From SFEL01 sp045603585 (GTDB taxonomy: Bacteria; Bacillota; Clostridia; Christensenellales; CAG-138), in NCBI GenBank assembly GCA_045603585.1, contig JAZUMK010000030.1, forward strand, positions 26,414 through 90,413: a stretch of 64,000 nucleotides of DNA, written 5' to 3'. Each line of letters starts with the position of its first letter. Position 1 is the first letter of the stretch. The notes beneath the pieces were generated by a model. The model was given only the letters and a program-made list of their open reading frames with translations. It made no database searches and was not told where the DNA came from. The translations under genes and the position numbers were made by a program. Below, piece by piece: positions 17,057 to 25,868 of the stretch.

Positions 17057-17085
17057 ATTATACTCTATAATTTTATGCTTGTCAA
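17057..17085 (-). promoter_or_regulatory. Inward promoter of cassette B, antisense to tetR
   Basis: On the minus strand, TTGACA (17085-17080), a 17-base spacer and TATAAT (17062-17057) form a perfect consensus that points into the 3' end of tetR. No gene on that strand follows. It is the mirror image of the tetR promoter in cassette A. Confidence 0.7.
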
Positions 17086-17094
17086 TAATGATTC

Positions 17095-17123
17095 TTGACT
17101 TTGCCTATACCCAATGTTATACT
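17095..17123 (+). promoter_or_regulatory. Promoter of the gcdA operon (cassette B, outward)
   Basis: TTGACT at 17095-17100, a 17-base spacer and TATACT at 17118-17123, 66 bases before the gcdA start. The -35 boxes of this and the inward promoter are 9 bases apart, as in cassette A. Confidence 0.85.
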
Positions 17124-17188
17124 TCTACTGTGTAAAGCTGTTTCTATATAACACATATAAAATATTACTGTGAAACAGGGAGGTTTCC

Positions 17189-18955
17189 ATGGATACAGAA
17201 TATGTAATGCACCGTTATTTTCAGGGGATGCCCCAGATAGGTACTCCGCTTGCCTCTCGGGATACTGCAAATGAGCAGCAGCTCAGGCAGATAGAAGAGG
17301 AACTGGATGAAGCTTTGAGAGTTTTGCTGGAGGCAGGCGTAAGTGACGATTCTCTCAATAAGAGAGGTCAGCTCACTGCTCTTCAGAGGCTTGGTGTCCT
17401 TATTGACGAGGGTACCTGGCGTCCCATTAACAGCCTGTTCAATCCCGAATTCAATGAAGATGACGGATGCAGCGTTCTTACCGGTATGGCAAAGGTGGAA
17501 GGTAAGTGGACTGTTATCATCGCCTTCGATAATAAGAAAACCGCAGGCGCATGGGTTCCCGGTCAGGGCCGTAAGATCGTCCGTGCTACCGAGATCGCCG
17601 AATCCCTGCGTGTTCCCCTTATATATGTACTTAACTGCAGCGGTATGAACCTGCTTCTGCAGGAAAAGCTGTTCAGCGGCCGTCTGTGCAGCGGCACTCC
17701 CTTTTATCGTCATTCCAGACTGCAGCAGGAAGGCATGCCTGTTCTTATCGGCATCTATCAGACCAATCCTGCCGGCGGCGGATACCATGCAATCAGTCCT
17801 TCTCTGCTTATCGCCAAGGATGATGCCAACTTTGCAGTAGGCGGCTCCGGTATACTGGGCGGTATGAGCTCCAAGGGCTTCTATACTGCTGAAAGCGCAC
17901 GTACCCTTATAAATTCTGTGACCAGCTCAGAAACTCCTCCCGCACCCGGCCAGATGAATGTTCATTACTCTCAGACCGGATTTGTAAGAGAAGTTTACGG
18001 CGAAGAAGAAGAGGTGCTGCTGGCGCTGCGTAAGTATGTTGCCGCAATGCCGGCTTATGATCCTGAGTTCTTCAGAGTAGCTCCTCCCATGGAGCCCCTG
18101 TATCCCGGTGAGGATCTGTACACATTGGTTCCTTTCAACCAGCGCAGGCCCATCAATATGCCTGAAGTGGTTGCCCGTCTTGTGGATAACAGCGAATTTG
18201 ACGAGTATAAACCGGATTACGGTCCCGAAATTTTCTGCGGTCTCTGCCGCTTGAGCGGTTATCTTGTAGGTATCGTTGGCAACCGTCAGGGTCTGCTGAT
18301 GAATTACCCCGAATATCGCCAGAACAGCGTAGGCCTGGGCGGCAAGCTGTATCGTCAGGGTCTCATCAAGATGAATGAGTTCACCACAATGTGCGCTCGT
18401 GACCGCATACCTCTCATCTGGATACAGGATACCACCGGTATCGATGTTGGCGATGATGCTGAGGTTGCAGAAGTTCTGGCTCTGGGTCAGGCTCTGGTAT
18501 ACTCTGTGCAGTCTGCTGGTGTTCCTCAGATGGAGCTGACCATACGTAAGGCCAATGGCGCCGCGCACTTCCTTATGGGCGGTCCTCAGGGCAACGACAG
18601 CTGCGTATTCAGCTTCTGCACTGCAGCCAGCGAATACAATCCCATCGTAGCGGAAACCGCTGCAGCTGCTGTATACTCCAGGCGTCTGGTAAGAGATGAT
18701 GCTGCCGGCAAGGATATTCAGCCCACCATCGATCTTATGAATGCGCTTATCCAGCGTTATAAGGATACTTCCGAGAATCCCCGCTTTATCGTAAAGACCG
18801 GTCTTGCTGAGGAATGCCTGCCTATGCCTTGCATCAGAGATTACTTTGTTACATTTGCTGAGGCTGCATATCAGAATCCTGCAAGCACATGCCCCCCTCA
18901 TCTGATGCTGACTCCCCGCGTGATTAAGGATTATAACGACCTTAAGAACAAGTAA
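17189..18955 (+). CDS. gcdA: Glutaconyl-CoA decarboxylase alpha subunit (carboxyltransferase)
   Basis: Carboxyltransferase of 588 aa. From memory it is close to Acidaminococcus GcdA over its whole length (about 587 aa), including MPRYFQ-like start, AGAWVPGQ, GTNPAGGGYH, LLMNYPEY and WIQDTTGIDVG. It transfers CO2 from glutaconyl-CoA (or a homologue such as 3-methylglutaconyl-CoA) to the biotin of GcdC. Decarboxylation by a membrane beta subunit then pumps Na+. The biotin carrier and OadG-like subunits are in the divergent operon; no beta subunit gene is seen here. CAGGGAGG precedes the ATG. General acyl-CoA carboxylase beta chains are the alternative, but the length and motifs favour GcdA. Confidence 0.9.
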   Translation: MDTEYVMHRYFQGMPQIGTPLASRDTANEQQLRQIEEELDEALRVLLEAGVSDDSLNKRGQLTALQRLGVLIDEGTWRPINSLFNPEFNEDDGCSVLTGMAKVEGKWTVIIAFDNKKTAGAWVPGQGRKIVRATEIAESLRVPLIYVLNCSGMNLLLQEKLFSGRLCSGTPFYRHSRLQQEGMPVLIGIYQTNPAGGGYHAISPSLLIAKDDANFAVGGSGILGGMSSKGFYTAESARTLINSVTSSETPPAPGQMNVHYSQTGFVREVYGEEEEVLLALRKYVAAMPAYDPEFFRVAPPMEPLYPGEDLYTLVPFNQRRPINMPEVVARLVDNSEFDEYKPDYGPEIFCGLCRLSGYLVGIVGNRQGLLMNYPEYRQNSVGLGGKLYRQGLIKMNEFTTMCARDRIPLIWIQDTTGIDVGDDAEVAEVLALGQALVYSVQSAGVPQMELTIRKANGAAHFLMGGPQGNDSCVFSFCTAASEYNPIVAETAAAAVYSRRLVRDDAAGKDIQPTIDLMNALIQRYKDTSENPRFIVKTGLAEECLPMPCIRDYFVTFAEAAYQNPASTCPPHLMLTPRVIKDYNDLKNK

Positions 18956-18981
18956 TATAAAGTAATACGAGGGATAAGAAA

Positions 18982-20148
18982 ATGGCAGAACTTCCACTTA
19001 AAGGCATAAAAGTAGTTGAACTTACAACTTATGTAGCTGCTCCCATTTGCGGAAGAATGCTCTGCGATATGGGCGCCGAGGTAATAAAGATTGAGCCGCC
19101 CACAGGTGATGTGTGGAGACATCTGAGACGCAATGTGGCCACTGCTCCTTCCGGAGAGGTTGTAAACTCTATGTTCCAGATAACCAACGCCGGCAAAAAG
19201 AGCGTTGTTTTGAACCTCAGAGACCCTGCGGATATGGAAAACCTCCATAAACTCCTCGAAGATGCTGATGTATTCCTTACCAACAACCGTCTGTCCTCCC
19301 TGAAAAAGATGGGGCTGGATCACGATACTATCTGCAAGAAGTATCCTCACCTGATTTATGCTCTGCTTACCGGTTATGGTGAGGAAGGTCCCGATGCAAT
19401 GAAGCCCGGCTTTGACCTGGTGGCATTCTTCAGCATGTCCGGATATTTGCTGGATATGTCCTGTAAGGAAAATAAGTATCCTGCTTCCGCACCTACCGGC
19501 GCAGGCGATGTTACTTCCGGTATGGCACTGCTCAGCGGTATACTTGCCGCACTGTATAAGAAAAAGGAAACCGGCATGGGCGACTACGTTTCGGTATCCC
19601 TTTACAATACCGGCCTCTGGGTATACAGCACCCCCATTATGCGTGCCGGCGATCCTTACAATACCGAACGCCGTCTGAGCCGCAACGACATGTGTCCTCT
19701 GGCAACCATGTATCGCTGCGGAGATGATGAGTGGATACAGGTATCCATACTTAATGAGGTTGAGCAGGCTCCCGTGTTCTTCAGACTGCTGGGCGTACCC
19801 GAGCTTGCTGAGGACCCCAGATTTGCTACCGATAAGGCTCGCCTTAAGTACACTAAGGAACTGTTTGAGATCGTTGAACCCATATTCCTGACCAAGCCCA
19901 GCTATGAATGGCTGGAAATGCTTCAGAAGGAAGCTATCGTAAGCAGCCGCCTGGCACACTTCTCGGATGTTGCGTCCAGCGAGCAGGCGTGGGCAAACGG
20001 ATATCTGGAAAACTTTACCTTCCCCAATGGGGAAACGGCGGTAATACCCTGTTCTCCCGTACGCCTTGAATCCATAGGCGTAGCTCCCTCCAAGAATGCG
20101 CCCGCACTGGGTGAAAACACTGAAGAGGTCCTCTCCAATCTGAAATAG
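18982..20148 (+). CDS. CaiB/BaiF family III CoA-transferase
   Basis: Family III CoA-transferase, 388 aa, which moves CoA between acids through an aspartyl-CoA intermediate. The N-terminus PLKGIKVVELTTYVAAP and the CDMGAEVIKIEPPTGD block are typical, and the probable catalytic Asp lies in the GDVTSGMALLSG or nearby segment around residue 175. It follows gcdA by 26 bases and shares its promoter. Beside a glutaconyl-CoA decarboxylase it could activate glutarate or another dicarboxylate, or a branched acid. Members of this family act on oxalate, carnitine, bile acids and glutarate, so the substrate is open. Confidence 0.88.
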   Translation: MAELPLKGIKVVELTTYVAAPICGRMLCDMGAEVIKIEPPTGDVWRHLRRNVATAPSGEVVNSMFQITNAGKKSVVLNLRDPADMENLHKLLEDADVFLTNNRLSSLKKMGLDHDTICKKYPHLIYALLTGYGEEGPDAMKPGFDLVAFFSMSGYLLDMSCKENKYPASAPTGAGDVTSGMALLSGILAALYKKKETGMGDYVSVSLYNTGLWVYSTPIMRAGDPYNTERRLSRNDMCPLATMYRCGDDEWIQVSILNEVEQAPVFFRLLGVPELAEDPRFATDKARLKYTKELFEIVEPIFLTKPSYEWLEMLQKEAIVSSRLAHFSDVASSEQAWANGYLENFTFPNGETAVIPCSPVRLESIGVAPSKNAPALGENTEEVLSNLK

Positions 20149-20171
20149 TCACGGCTGAAATCCTCATAGTG

Positions 20172-20208
20172 AAAAATGCTCCGGCGCTAAAATGGCCGGA
20201 GCATTTTT
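20172..20208 (+). terminator. Terminator of the gcdA operon
   Basis: A stem with arms ATGCTCCGG/CCGGAGCAT is flanked by A and T runs, 24 bases after the CoA-transferase stop. Confidence 0.88.
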
Positions 20209-20234
20209 CCGTATATAAATAATCTGAACAATAT

Positions 20235-20267
20235 AAAACAGGCTGTTGCGAATGAACAGCCTGTTTT
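20235..20267 (-). terminator. Terminator of the ABC transporter operon
   Basis: 13-bp perfect stem AAAACAGGCTGTT with a 7-nt loop, just beyond the last ABC gene on the minus strand. Confidence 0.82.
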
Positions 20268-20288
20268 GTTTAGCCGAGTTCTTCCGGT

Positions 20289-21242
20289 TTAGGGAAGGGG
20301 ATGGTGGCATGCTACGAAGTGGTTGGGCTCCAGCTCGGTGAGAGCAGGGTCGGAAGCGAAGCACTCTTCGGTAGCATAGGGGCAACGCTTTGCAAAACGG
20401 CAGGCGTTGGGCAGATTGATGGGGGAAGTGATCTCGCCCTTGAGCAGGATACGGTCCATCTTCTTGTCGATATCCGGTTCGGGGATAGCGGACAACAGCG
20501 CCTGAGTATAGGGATGACGGGGATGCTCAAAGAGAGCGTCGGCAGCAGCTTTTTCTACCATCTGGCCCAGATACATGACCGCGATATCATCAGCAAAGTA
20601 ATATACAACGGAAAGGTCATGGGTGATGAAAATGTAAGTAAGGCCAAGCTGCTCCTGCAGGTTCTTCAGCAGGTTAAGAATCTGCGCCTGAATGGAAACG
20701 TCCAGGGCGGATACGGGCTCGTCGCAGATGATGAACTTGGGGTTCATGGCCAGTGCGCGGGCGATGCCGATACGCTGTCTTCTGCCGCCGTCCAGCTCGT
20801 GAGGATAGGAATTGAACAGACGTTCTGCAAGACCTACAGTGGACATAAGCTCAAGAACACGGTTGTCGATCTCTTCCTTGTCAGTCAGGATCTTATTGAG
20901 CACAATGGGCTCTCTGATCAGCTGGTTTACGGTGTAGCGAGGATCCAGGGAGGAGAAGGGATCCTGGAAGATGATCTGCATGTCCTTGCGCAGGGCGCGC
21001 ATTTCATTTGCGGAACACTTGGTGATATCCTTGCCTTCAAACAGAACCTCGCCGGAGGTGGGCTCGATAAGGCGGAGAATGGCACGGCCGGTGGTAGACT
21101 TACCGCAGCCGGATTCGCCTACGATGCCAAGGGTTCTGCCGCGTTCGATAGAGAAGCTTACGCCGTCAACTGCATGGAGCATACCACGCTTGGTTTTAAA
21201 GTATTTCTTTAGGTTTTTGACTTCGAGAAGGGTATCGCTCAT
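20289..21242 (-). CDS. Oligopeptide/dipeptide ABC transporter ATP-binding protein (OppF/DppF type)
   Basis: ATPase subunit, 317 aa. Walker A is GESGCGKST, the Walker B region is KFIICDEPVSALD, and the C-terminal oligopeptide/dipeptide extension with RCPYATEEC and its Cys residues (a probable Fe-S or metal site) is present. The usual LSGG signature is altered to ELDGGRRQRIG, with Asp in place of Ser. It is the last gene of a five-gene operon, and its ribosome site overlaps the stop of the preceding ATPase gene. Confidence 0.93.
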   Translation of the reverse strand: MSDTLLEVKNLKKYFKTKRGMLHAVDGVSFSIERGRTLGIVGESGCGKSTTGRAILRLIEPTSGEVLFEGKDITKCSANEMRALRKDMQIIFQDPFSSLDPRYTVNQLIREPIVLNKILTDKEEIDNRVLELMSTVGLAERLFNSYPHELDGGRRQRIGIARALAMNPKFIICDEPVSALDVSIQAQILNLLKNLQEQLGLTYIFITHDLSVVYYFADDIAVMYLGQMVEKAAADALFEHPRHPYTQALLSAIPEPDIDKKMDRILLKGEITSPINLPNACRFAKRCPYATEECFASDPALTELEPNHFVACHHPLP

Positions 21243-21243
21243 G

Positions 21244-22287
21244 CTACTGCTTGCTCCTTTCTATGCGGAATTCGGGATCGTCATAAGCGCTGCAGGCTAC
21301 CATGTGAGTGTCGGATACCCATCTTTCGGCGGGAATGCTTTCCTTGCACTTATCGGTAGCATAGGGACAGCGGTCATAGAATGCGCAACCCGTATGCTTG
21401 ATGGTGGGATCGGGAATAAGGCCGGCGATGGGGGTCAGCTTGGAGGTGCGGTCGCCGATCTTGGGCAGGGAGTTGAACAGACCCTCGGTGTAGGGATGCA
21501 TGGTGGACTTAAAGAGGTCTTCAAGGGAACCACGCTCTACGATACGGCCGGCATACATAACGGCAACGTCATCGCAAATCTGAGCAACTATACCAAGGTC
21601 ATGAGTAATCATGATCATGGAGGTCTGATAATGATCCTTCAGGTTCTTCATCAGGTCAAGTACCTGAGCCTGAATGGTAACATCCAGAGCGGTGGTAGGT
21701 TCATCAGCAATAAGGATGTTGGGGTGGCAGGCAAGGGCGATAGCAATAACTACGCGCTGCTTCATACCGCCGGAGAACTGGTGAGGATATTCGGAAGCGC
21801 GCTCGCCGGGGATACCTACGGTTTCCAGCATCTGAACTGCACGGGCATAGCTTTCTTCCTTGGTTACGTTCTCATGAAGAAGTATGCTCTCTGCAATCTG
21901 ATCGCCTACGGTGAAAACAGGGTTGAGGGAGGTCATGGGGTCCTGGAAAATCATGGAGATCTCCTTACCGCGCATAACTTCCAGTTCGGATTCGGACATT
22001 TCCATTACGTTGCGTCCGTTTACCTTGATGGTGCCGTTGGTAATAACTCCCGGAGGATCGGGAACCAGCTTGAGCAGGCTGAGCATGGTGGTGGTCTTGC
22101 CTGCGCCGGTCTCGCCTACGATGCCGAGAGTGCGGCTTTTCTTGAGGGCGAGGCTTACATCGTTAACGGCATATACGGTATCGTCTTCGGTACGGAACTC
22201 GATGGAAAGGTTTTCTACTTCCAGAACGTTCTCGCCATCATAGGGCTGAACGTCATGGTTTTTTACAACGTTTGCGTTCTTTGTCAT
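21244..22287 (-). CDS. Oligopeptide/dipeptide ABC transporter ATP-binding protein (OppD/DppD type)
   Basis: ATPase subunit, 347 aa. Walker A is GETGAGKTT, the signature is FSGGMKQRV, and the Walker B region is NILIADEPTTALD. The C-terminal RCPYATDKC Cys cluster is of the OppD type. It pairs with the OppF-like subunit to power the transporter. GGAGG lies 8 bases before the ATG. It follows the OppC-like permease gene by 14 bases. Confidence 0.94.
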   Translation of the reverse strand: MTKNANVVKNHDVQPYDGENVLEVENLSIEFRTEDDTVYAVNDVSLALKKSRTLGIVGETGAGKTTTMLSLLKLVPDPPGVITNGTIKVNGRNVMEMSESELEVMRGKEISMIFQDPMTSLNPVFTVGDQIAESILLHENVTKEESYARAVQMLETVGIPGERASEYPHQFSGGMKQRVVIAIALACHPNILIADEPTTALDVTIQAQVLDLMKNLKDHYQTSMIMITHDLGIVAQICDDVAVMYAGRIVERGSLEDLFKSTMHPYTEGLFNSLPKIGDRTSKLTPIAGLIPDPTIKHTGCAFYDRCPYATDKCKESIPAERWVSDTHMVACSAYDDPEFRIERSKQ

Positions 22288-22301
22288 CTTGTGTTCCTCC
22301 G

Positions 22302-23204
22302 TTACCTCTTGAGCTTGGGATCCAGTGCGTCTCTCAGACCGTCACCGGCAAGGTTGATGGCCAGAACGGTGATGAAGATGAAAACGCCGGGCCATATGGT
22401 CAAATAAGGATATTCTCTCATATACTGTCTGGAGTCGGAAAGCATGGTGCCCCACTCAGGCATGGGAGAAGGTACGCCCAGACCAAGGAAGCTGAAGCTG
22501 GAAGCCAGAATGATGTTACCGCCCATACGCATGGAAGCCTGAACAAGAATAGAGGAGAATGCGTTGGGGAATACATGCTTGAATATGATGGTAATATCCC
22601 TTGCGCCGATAGCGCGGGCTGCCTCAACATACTCGTTATCGCGAACCGTCATAACAGCAGCGCGAGCGGTTCTGGAGAAGTGAGGTATGGTGGATGCGCC
22701 GATGGCTACGATCAGGTTTATAAAGCTGGTGCCGGTAATGGCAACGAACATTATAACTACCAGAATATTGGGGATCATCAGGAAGATCTCCATTATGCGC
22801 ATGATGATAGCCTCGGTCTTGCCGCCAAAGTAACCGGCGATGCAGCCCAGAGTGGTACCAAAGAGCATGGAAACGATAACGGAGCACAGACCGATGATGA
22901 GGGAATACTTAGCGCCGTAGCATATACGCATAAGTACGTCACGACCCATCTGGTCAGTACCGAAGGGATGAGCCAGATTGGGCTTTATAAGACGATCCTG
23001 AGGGATCATCTGAATAACCTGAGTTTCGTAATTCAGCACAAAGGAGGAAGCTATGGCGACGAGAATGATAAGGCCAAATACTATAAGGCCTGCCACAGCG
23101 CCCTTGTTCTTTTTGAACTGACGCCATATCTGTTCACTGCGCTTCTGCTTTACATACTTGCTGTGGATGCTGGCAGTGTCGTTGTTTTTCTTTGCTTTTG
23201 CCAT
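22302..23204 (-). CDS. ABC transporter permease (OppC/DppC type)
   Basis: Membrane permease, 300 aa, with an N-terminal cytoplasmic stretch, a first helix near residues 35-57 and the BPD inner-membrane domain with an EYVEAARAIGA coupling motif. HPFGTDQMGRDVL near residue 90 is the usual OppC signature. The ATG at 23204 has GAGGTG at 6 bases; a GTG three codons earlier overlaps it. It is nearly contiguous with the OppB-like permease gene. Confidence 0.92.
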   Translation of the reverse strand: MAKAKKNNDTASIHSKYVKQKRSEQIWRQFKKNKGAVAGLIVFGLIILVAIASSFVLNYETQVIQMIPQDRLIKPNLAHPFGTDQMGRDVLMRICYGAKYSLIIGLCSVIVSMLFGTTLGCIAGYFGGKTEAIIMRIMEIFLMIPNILVVIMFVAITGTSFINLIVAIGASTIPHFSRTARAAVMTVRDNEYVEAARAIGARDITIIFKHVFPNAFSSILVQASMRMGGNIILASSFSFLGLGVPSPMPEWGTMLSDSRQYMREYPYLTIWPGVFIFITVLAINLAGDGLRDALDPKLKR

Positions 23205-23215
23205 ATCTCTCACCT

Positions 23216-24145
23216 CTACTTTGTGTACTTTGCTTTGATTCGAGGATCAACAAGCGCGTAGGAAACGTCTACCATAAGCAGAATGGCTGAAGTAAGAACC
23301 GTGGTCATTATTATGCAGCCGGTGGTCATGGTATAGTCATTGGTACGGATAGCCTGAACAACAAGCTGACCAATGCCGGGCCAAGCGAATACGGATTCTA
23401 CAACAGCAGCACCGCCGATGAGGATGCTGAACTGACTGCCTGCGATGGTAATAATGGGGATAAGTGCATTCCTCAGAGCGTGAGACCATACCAGCTTGCG
23501 CTGGGATACGCCCTTTGCCTTAGCGGTACGCAGGTAGTCTGCGCGAATGCAGTCCAGCATGGAGGAACGGGTGGTTCTCATAACCAGAGCCATGTTCTGG
23601 AGAGCAAGGGTAACGGTGGGGAGAACCAGGCTCTTCCAGCCCTGTTCGGCGCCTGTACTGGGCAGCCATCCCAGCTTTACGGAGAACAGCAGAACCAGCA
23701 GAAGACCGAGCCAGAAGTTAGGTACAGACTGGCCGACGATGGAGAATACGGAAGCTCCGGTGTCCAGCCAGGAATTATGATGGGTAGCCGCCCATATACC
23801 CATTGGTATGGCGACTATAAGTGTCAAAATCATGGAGCTTACAGCAAGCATAATGGTATAGGGAAGGCGAGCGGTAAACTCATCCCATACGTTAAGGGAG
23901 CTGTACATACTTATACCCAGATCCCCCTTGAGTACGTTTTTCATATACCTGACGTAGCGAACAGGCATGGGATCGTTATATCCCAGCTCTTCGCGCATCT
24001 GTTCACGCTGCTCTTCTGTAGCATCAGGGTACATGGTGAATATGGGATCGCCGGGGGCGAGCTCCATAGCGCCATATACTATGAAGGAAACTATCAGAAT
24101 CATAGGGATGAGCACGAAGAGGCGTTTTACGACATATTTCCACAT
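23216..24145 (-). CDS. ABC transporter permease (OppB/DppB type)
   Basis: Membrane permease, 309 aa. It begins with an N-terminal helix of the form KRLFVLIPMILIVSFIVY, followed by the LAPGDP motif near residue 30, both typical of OppB/DppB. The coupling segment ADYLRTAKAKGVSQRK is present. GGAGGAG precedes the ATG. A strong hairpin separates it from the binding-protein gene upstream. Confidence 0.92.
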   Translation of the reverse strand: MWKYVVKRLFVLIPMILIVSFIVYGAMELAPGDPIFTMYPDATEEQREQMREELGYNDPMPVRYVRYMKNVLKGDLGISMYSSLNVWDEFTARLPYTIMLAVSSMILTLIVAIPMGIWAATHHNSWLDTGASVFSIVGQSVPNFWLGLLLVLLFSVKLGWLPSTGAEQGWKSLVLPTVTLALQNMALVMRTTRSSMLDCIRADYLRTAKAKGVSQRKLVWSHALRNALIPIITIAGSQFSILIGGAAVVESVFAWPGIGQLVVQAIRTNDYTMTTGCIIMTTVLTSAILLMVDVSYALVDPRIKAKYTK

Positions 24146-24213
24146 ATCGTTTATTTTCTCCTCCTGGGTGTGATTTAAAAATGATCTTACAAAAAAAGTT
24201 CCAAATTAAAAAT

Positions 24214-24246
24214 ATGGATTCCGCTCCGCCAGGGAGCGGAATCCAT
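24214..24246 (-). terminator. Intercistronic hairpin between binding-protein and permease genes
   Basis: A perfect 14-bp stem (ATGGATTCCGCTCC) with a 5-nt loop and a T-rich 3' side on the minus strand. It lies inside the operon, so it probably acts as a partial terminator or mRNA stabiliser that keeps the binding protein in excess. Confidence 0.75.
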
Positions 24247-24272
24247 TGCGTTAGTTAAAGAAGGTTATTTCT

Positions 24273-25868
24273 TTAGCGCTTGGGGATGCGGATGGTGCTG
24301 ATATCGAACATGGAAGCGGTAACAGCGTTTACGAAGCCCTCTACATCGGAGCGGTAAGCAGCGATCTGGTTACCAACAACGGTGGGGAAGAGGATGCACT
24401 CGTCAGCCAGCCACTGCTGCATCTCAGCGAAGCGAGCGTGCATGTCAGCGGTATCAACGCCTTCACGTACGTAGTTGGCCTTCTCGGTGTAAGCTACGCC
24501 GTCATAACCGTACTGGTTCTGAGCGCCGCCATCAGTGTGGTAACGGTCGATCTGGTACAGCAGAGCGCCGGTGTAAGGTACGTAGTTGATGAAGAGGTCG
24601 AAGTTGCCTTCGTTCAGCAGAGCGTTGAAGTTAGCGGACTCAACGATCTCGATTTCAACCTGAATACCGAGGTTCTGCATCAGGGAAGCCTGAACGGCCT
24701 CAGCCTGGGCCTTACGTGCGGTGTAGGTCAAGATCTTGATGGTGCCGGGGAGACCGAGAGCTTCGTACTCAGCCTTTGCAGCAGCGGGATCATAAGCGAT
24801 GGGGGTAACGGCATCGGAGTAACCGATAGCAGCGGGAACAACCCAGTTGTCGCTCTTTACGCCGCCCAGACCGCCTTCAAAGGCGATGGCCAGCAGGGCA
24901 TCCTTATCGATGGCCTTTGCTACAGCCTTACGGGCATCAGCATTGGTCCAAGTGTCACGACGCCAGTTGTAGCCTACGAAGAAGCCGGAGGCACCAGCCT
25001 GGATGTCAACTACTACATCGGAGTTGGCCTGCAGAGTAGAAGCGGAAGCAGCTGCTACTTCGAGGTTTACGTCGATTTCGCCGGATTCAAGAGCGGTAGC
25101 ACGGGTAGCTTCCTCGGTGATTACCTTGAATACGAAGGTCTTGGTGGGGAAGTTTTCTACGCCGCCATAGTAATCGTCAAAGCGCTCGATGGTCCAGGAT
25201 ACACCAGCCTCACGGCCTGCCCACTTGTAGGGGCCGCAGCCGATGGTACCGGCTTCCTCACGGGGAAGGGTATCAAAAGCTTCCTTGGAGTAGATCTGAA
25301 TCTGCAGATAGTCAGCAAAGTCAGCCATGGGAGCTACGAGGTGGAAGATAACGGTGTAGTCATCAACGATCTCAATGCTCTCTACCATCTTGTCAGCGTT
25401 GGGGATAGGAGCCTTTACGTACTCGCTTACGGTCTTAGCCTCGTTCCAGGTAAATACTACGTCTTCAGCAGTGAAGTCGGAGCCATCGTGGAACTTAACG
25501 CCCTGGCGGAGGTGACCGGTCAGAGCGGTGTTGTCCTCATTGTACTCCCAGCTTTCCATCAGCACGCCGTCCAGCTGCTTGGTGGCATAGTTCCACCAGG
25601 TGAGGGTGCGGAAGGTGCAGTTGGTGGTCATCAGCTTTGCAGAAGAAGCAGAATAGTAGGGGTCTGCAGAGTTGATGTCGCCCATGTAGGAAAGATAAAC
25701 GGTGTCTTCGTACTCAACAGCCTCGTCAACGGGGGCGGGAGTAGCAACAACGTCGCTTACCTCGGGGGCGGCCTCGGGAGCAGCTTCTTCAGCAGGTGCG
25801 CTGCTGCAGCCGACGAACATGGTCAGCACGAACAGAACGCTGAGAGCCAGAGCCAAAATTTTCTTCAT
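24273..25868 (-). CDS. ABC transporter substrate-binding lipoprotein (SBP family 5)
   Basis: Extracytoplasmic binding protein, 531 aa. The lipoprotein signal peptide MKKILALALSVLFVLTMFVG is followed by the lipobox Cys in FVGC, then an acidic Ala/Pro/Glu spacer (about 22-50) before the SBP_bac_5 domain (HLRQGVKFHDGSDFTAEDV near 125). The ATG at 25868 has AGGAGG at 7 bases; the open frame extends upstream but without a ribosome site. It heads the transporter operon. Its promoter is one of the four repeated cassettes shared with the acyl-CoA genes, so the ligand may be a substrate of that pathway rather than a general peptide. That is inference. Confidence 0.92.
   Translation of the reverse strand: MKKILALALSVLFVLTMFVGCSSAPAEEAAPEAAPEVSDVVATPAPVDEAVEYEDTVYLSYMGDINSADPYYSASSAKLMTTNCTFRTLTWWNYATKQLDGVLMESWEYNEDNTALTGHLRQGVKFHDGSDFTAEDVVFTWNEAKTVSEYVKAPIPNADKMVESIEIVDDYTVIFHLVAPMADFADYLQIQIYSKEAFDTLPREEAGTIGCGPYKWAGREAGVSWTIERFDDYYGGVENFPTKTFVFKVITEEATRATALESGEIDVNLEVAAASASTLQANSDVVVDIQAGASGFFVGYNWRRDTWTNADARKAVAKAIDKDALLAIAFEGGLGGVKSDNWVVPAAIGYSDAVTPIAYDPAAAKAEYEALGLPGTIKILTYTARKAQAEAVQASLMQNLGIQVEIEIVESANFNALLNEGNFDLFINYVPYTGALLYQIDRYHTDGGAQNQYGYDGVAYTEKANYVREGVDTADMHARFAEMQQWLADECILFPTVVGNQIAAYRSDVEGFVNAVTASMFDISTIRIPKR

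Noticed and set aside
17189..18955. Annotation as a propionyl-CoA or methylmalonyl-CoA carboxyltransferase
   Set aside because: The 588-aa length and the start and core motifs match glutaconyl-CoA decarboxylase alpha much better than the roughly 510-520-aa carboxylase subunits.
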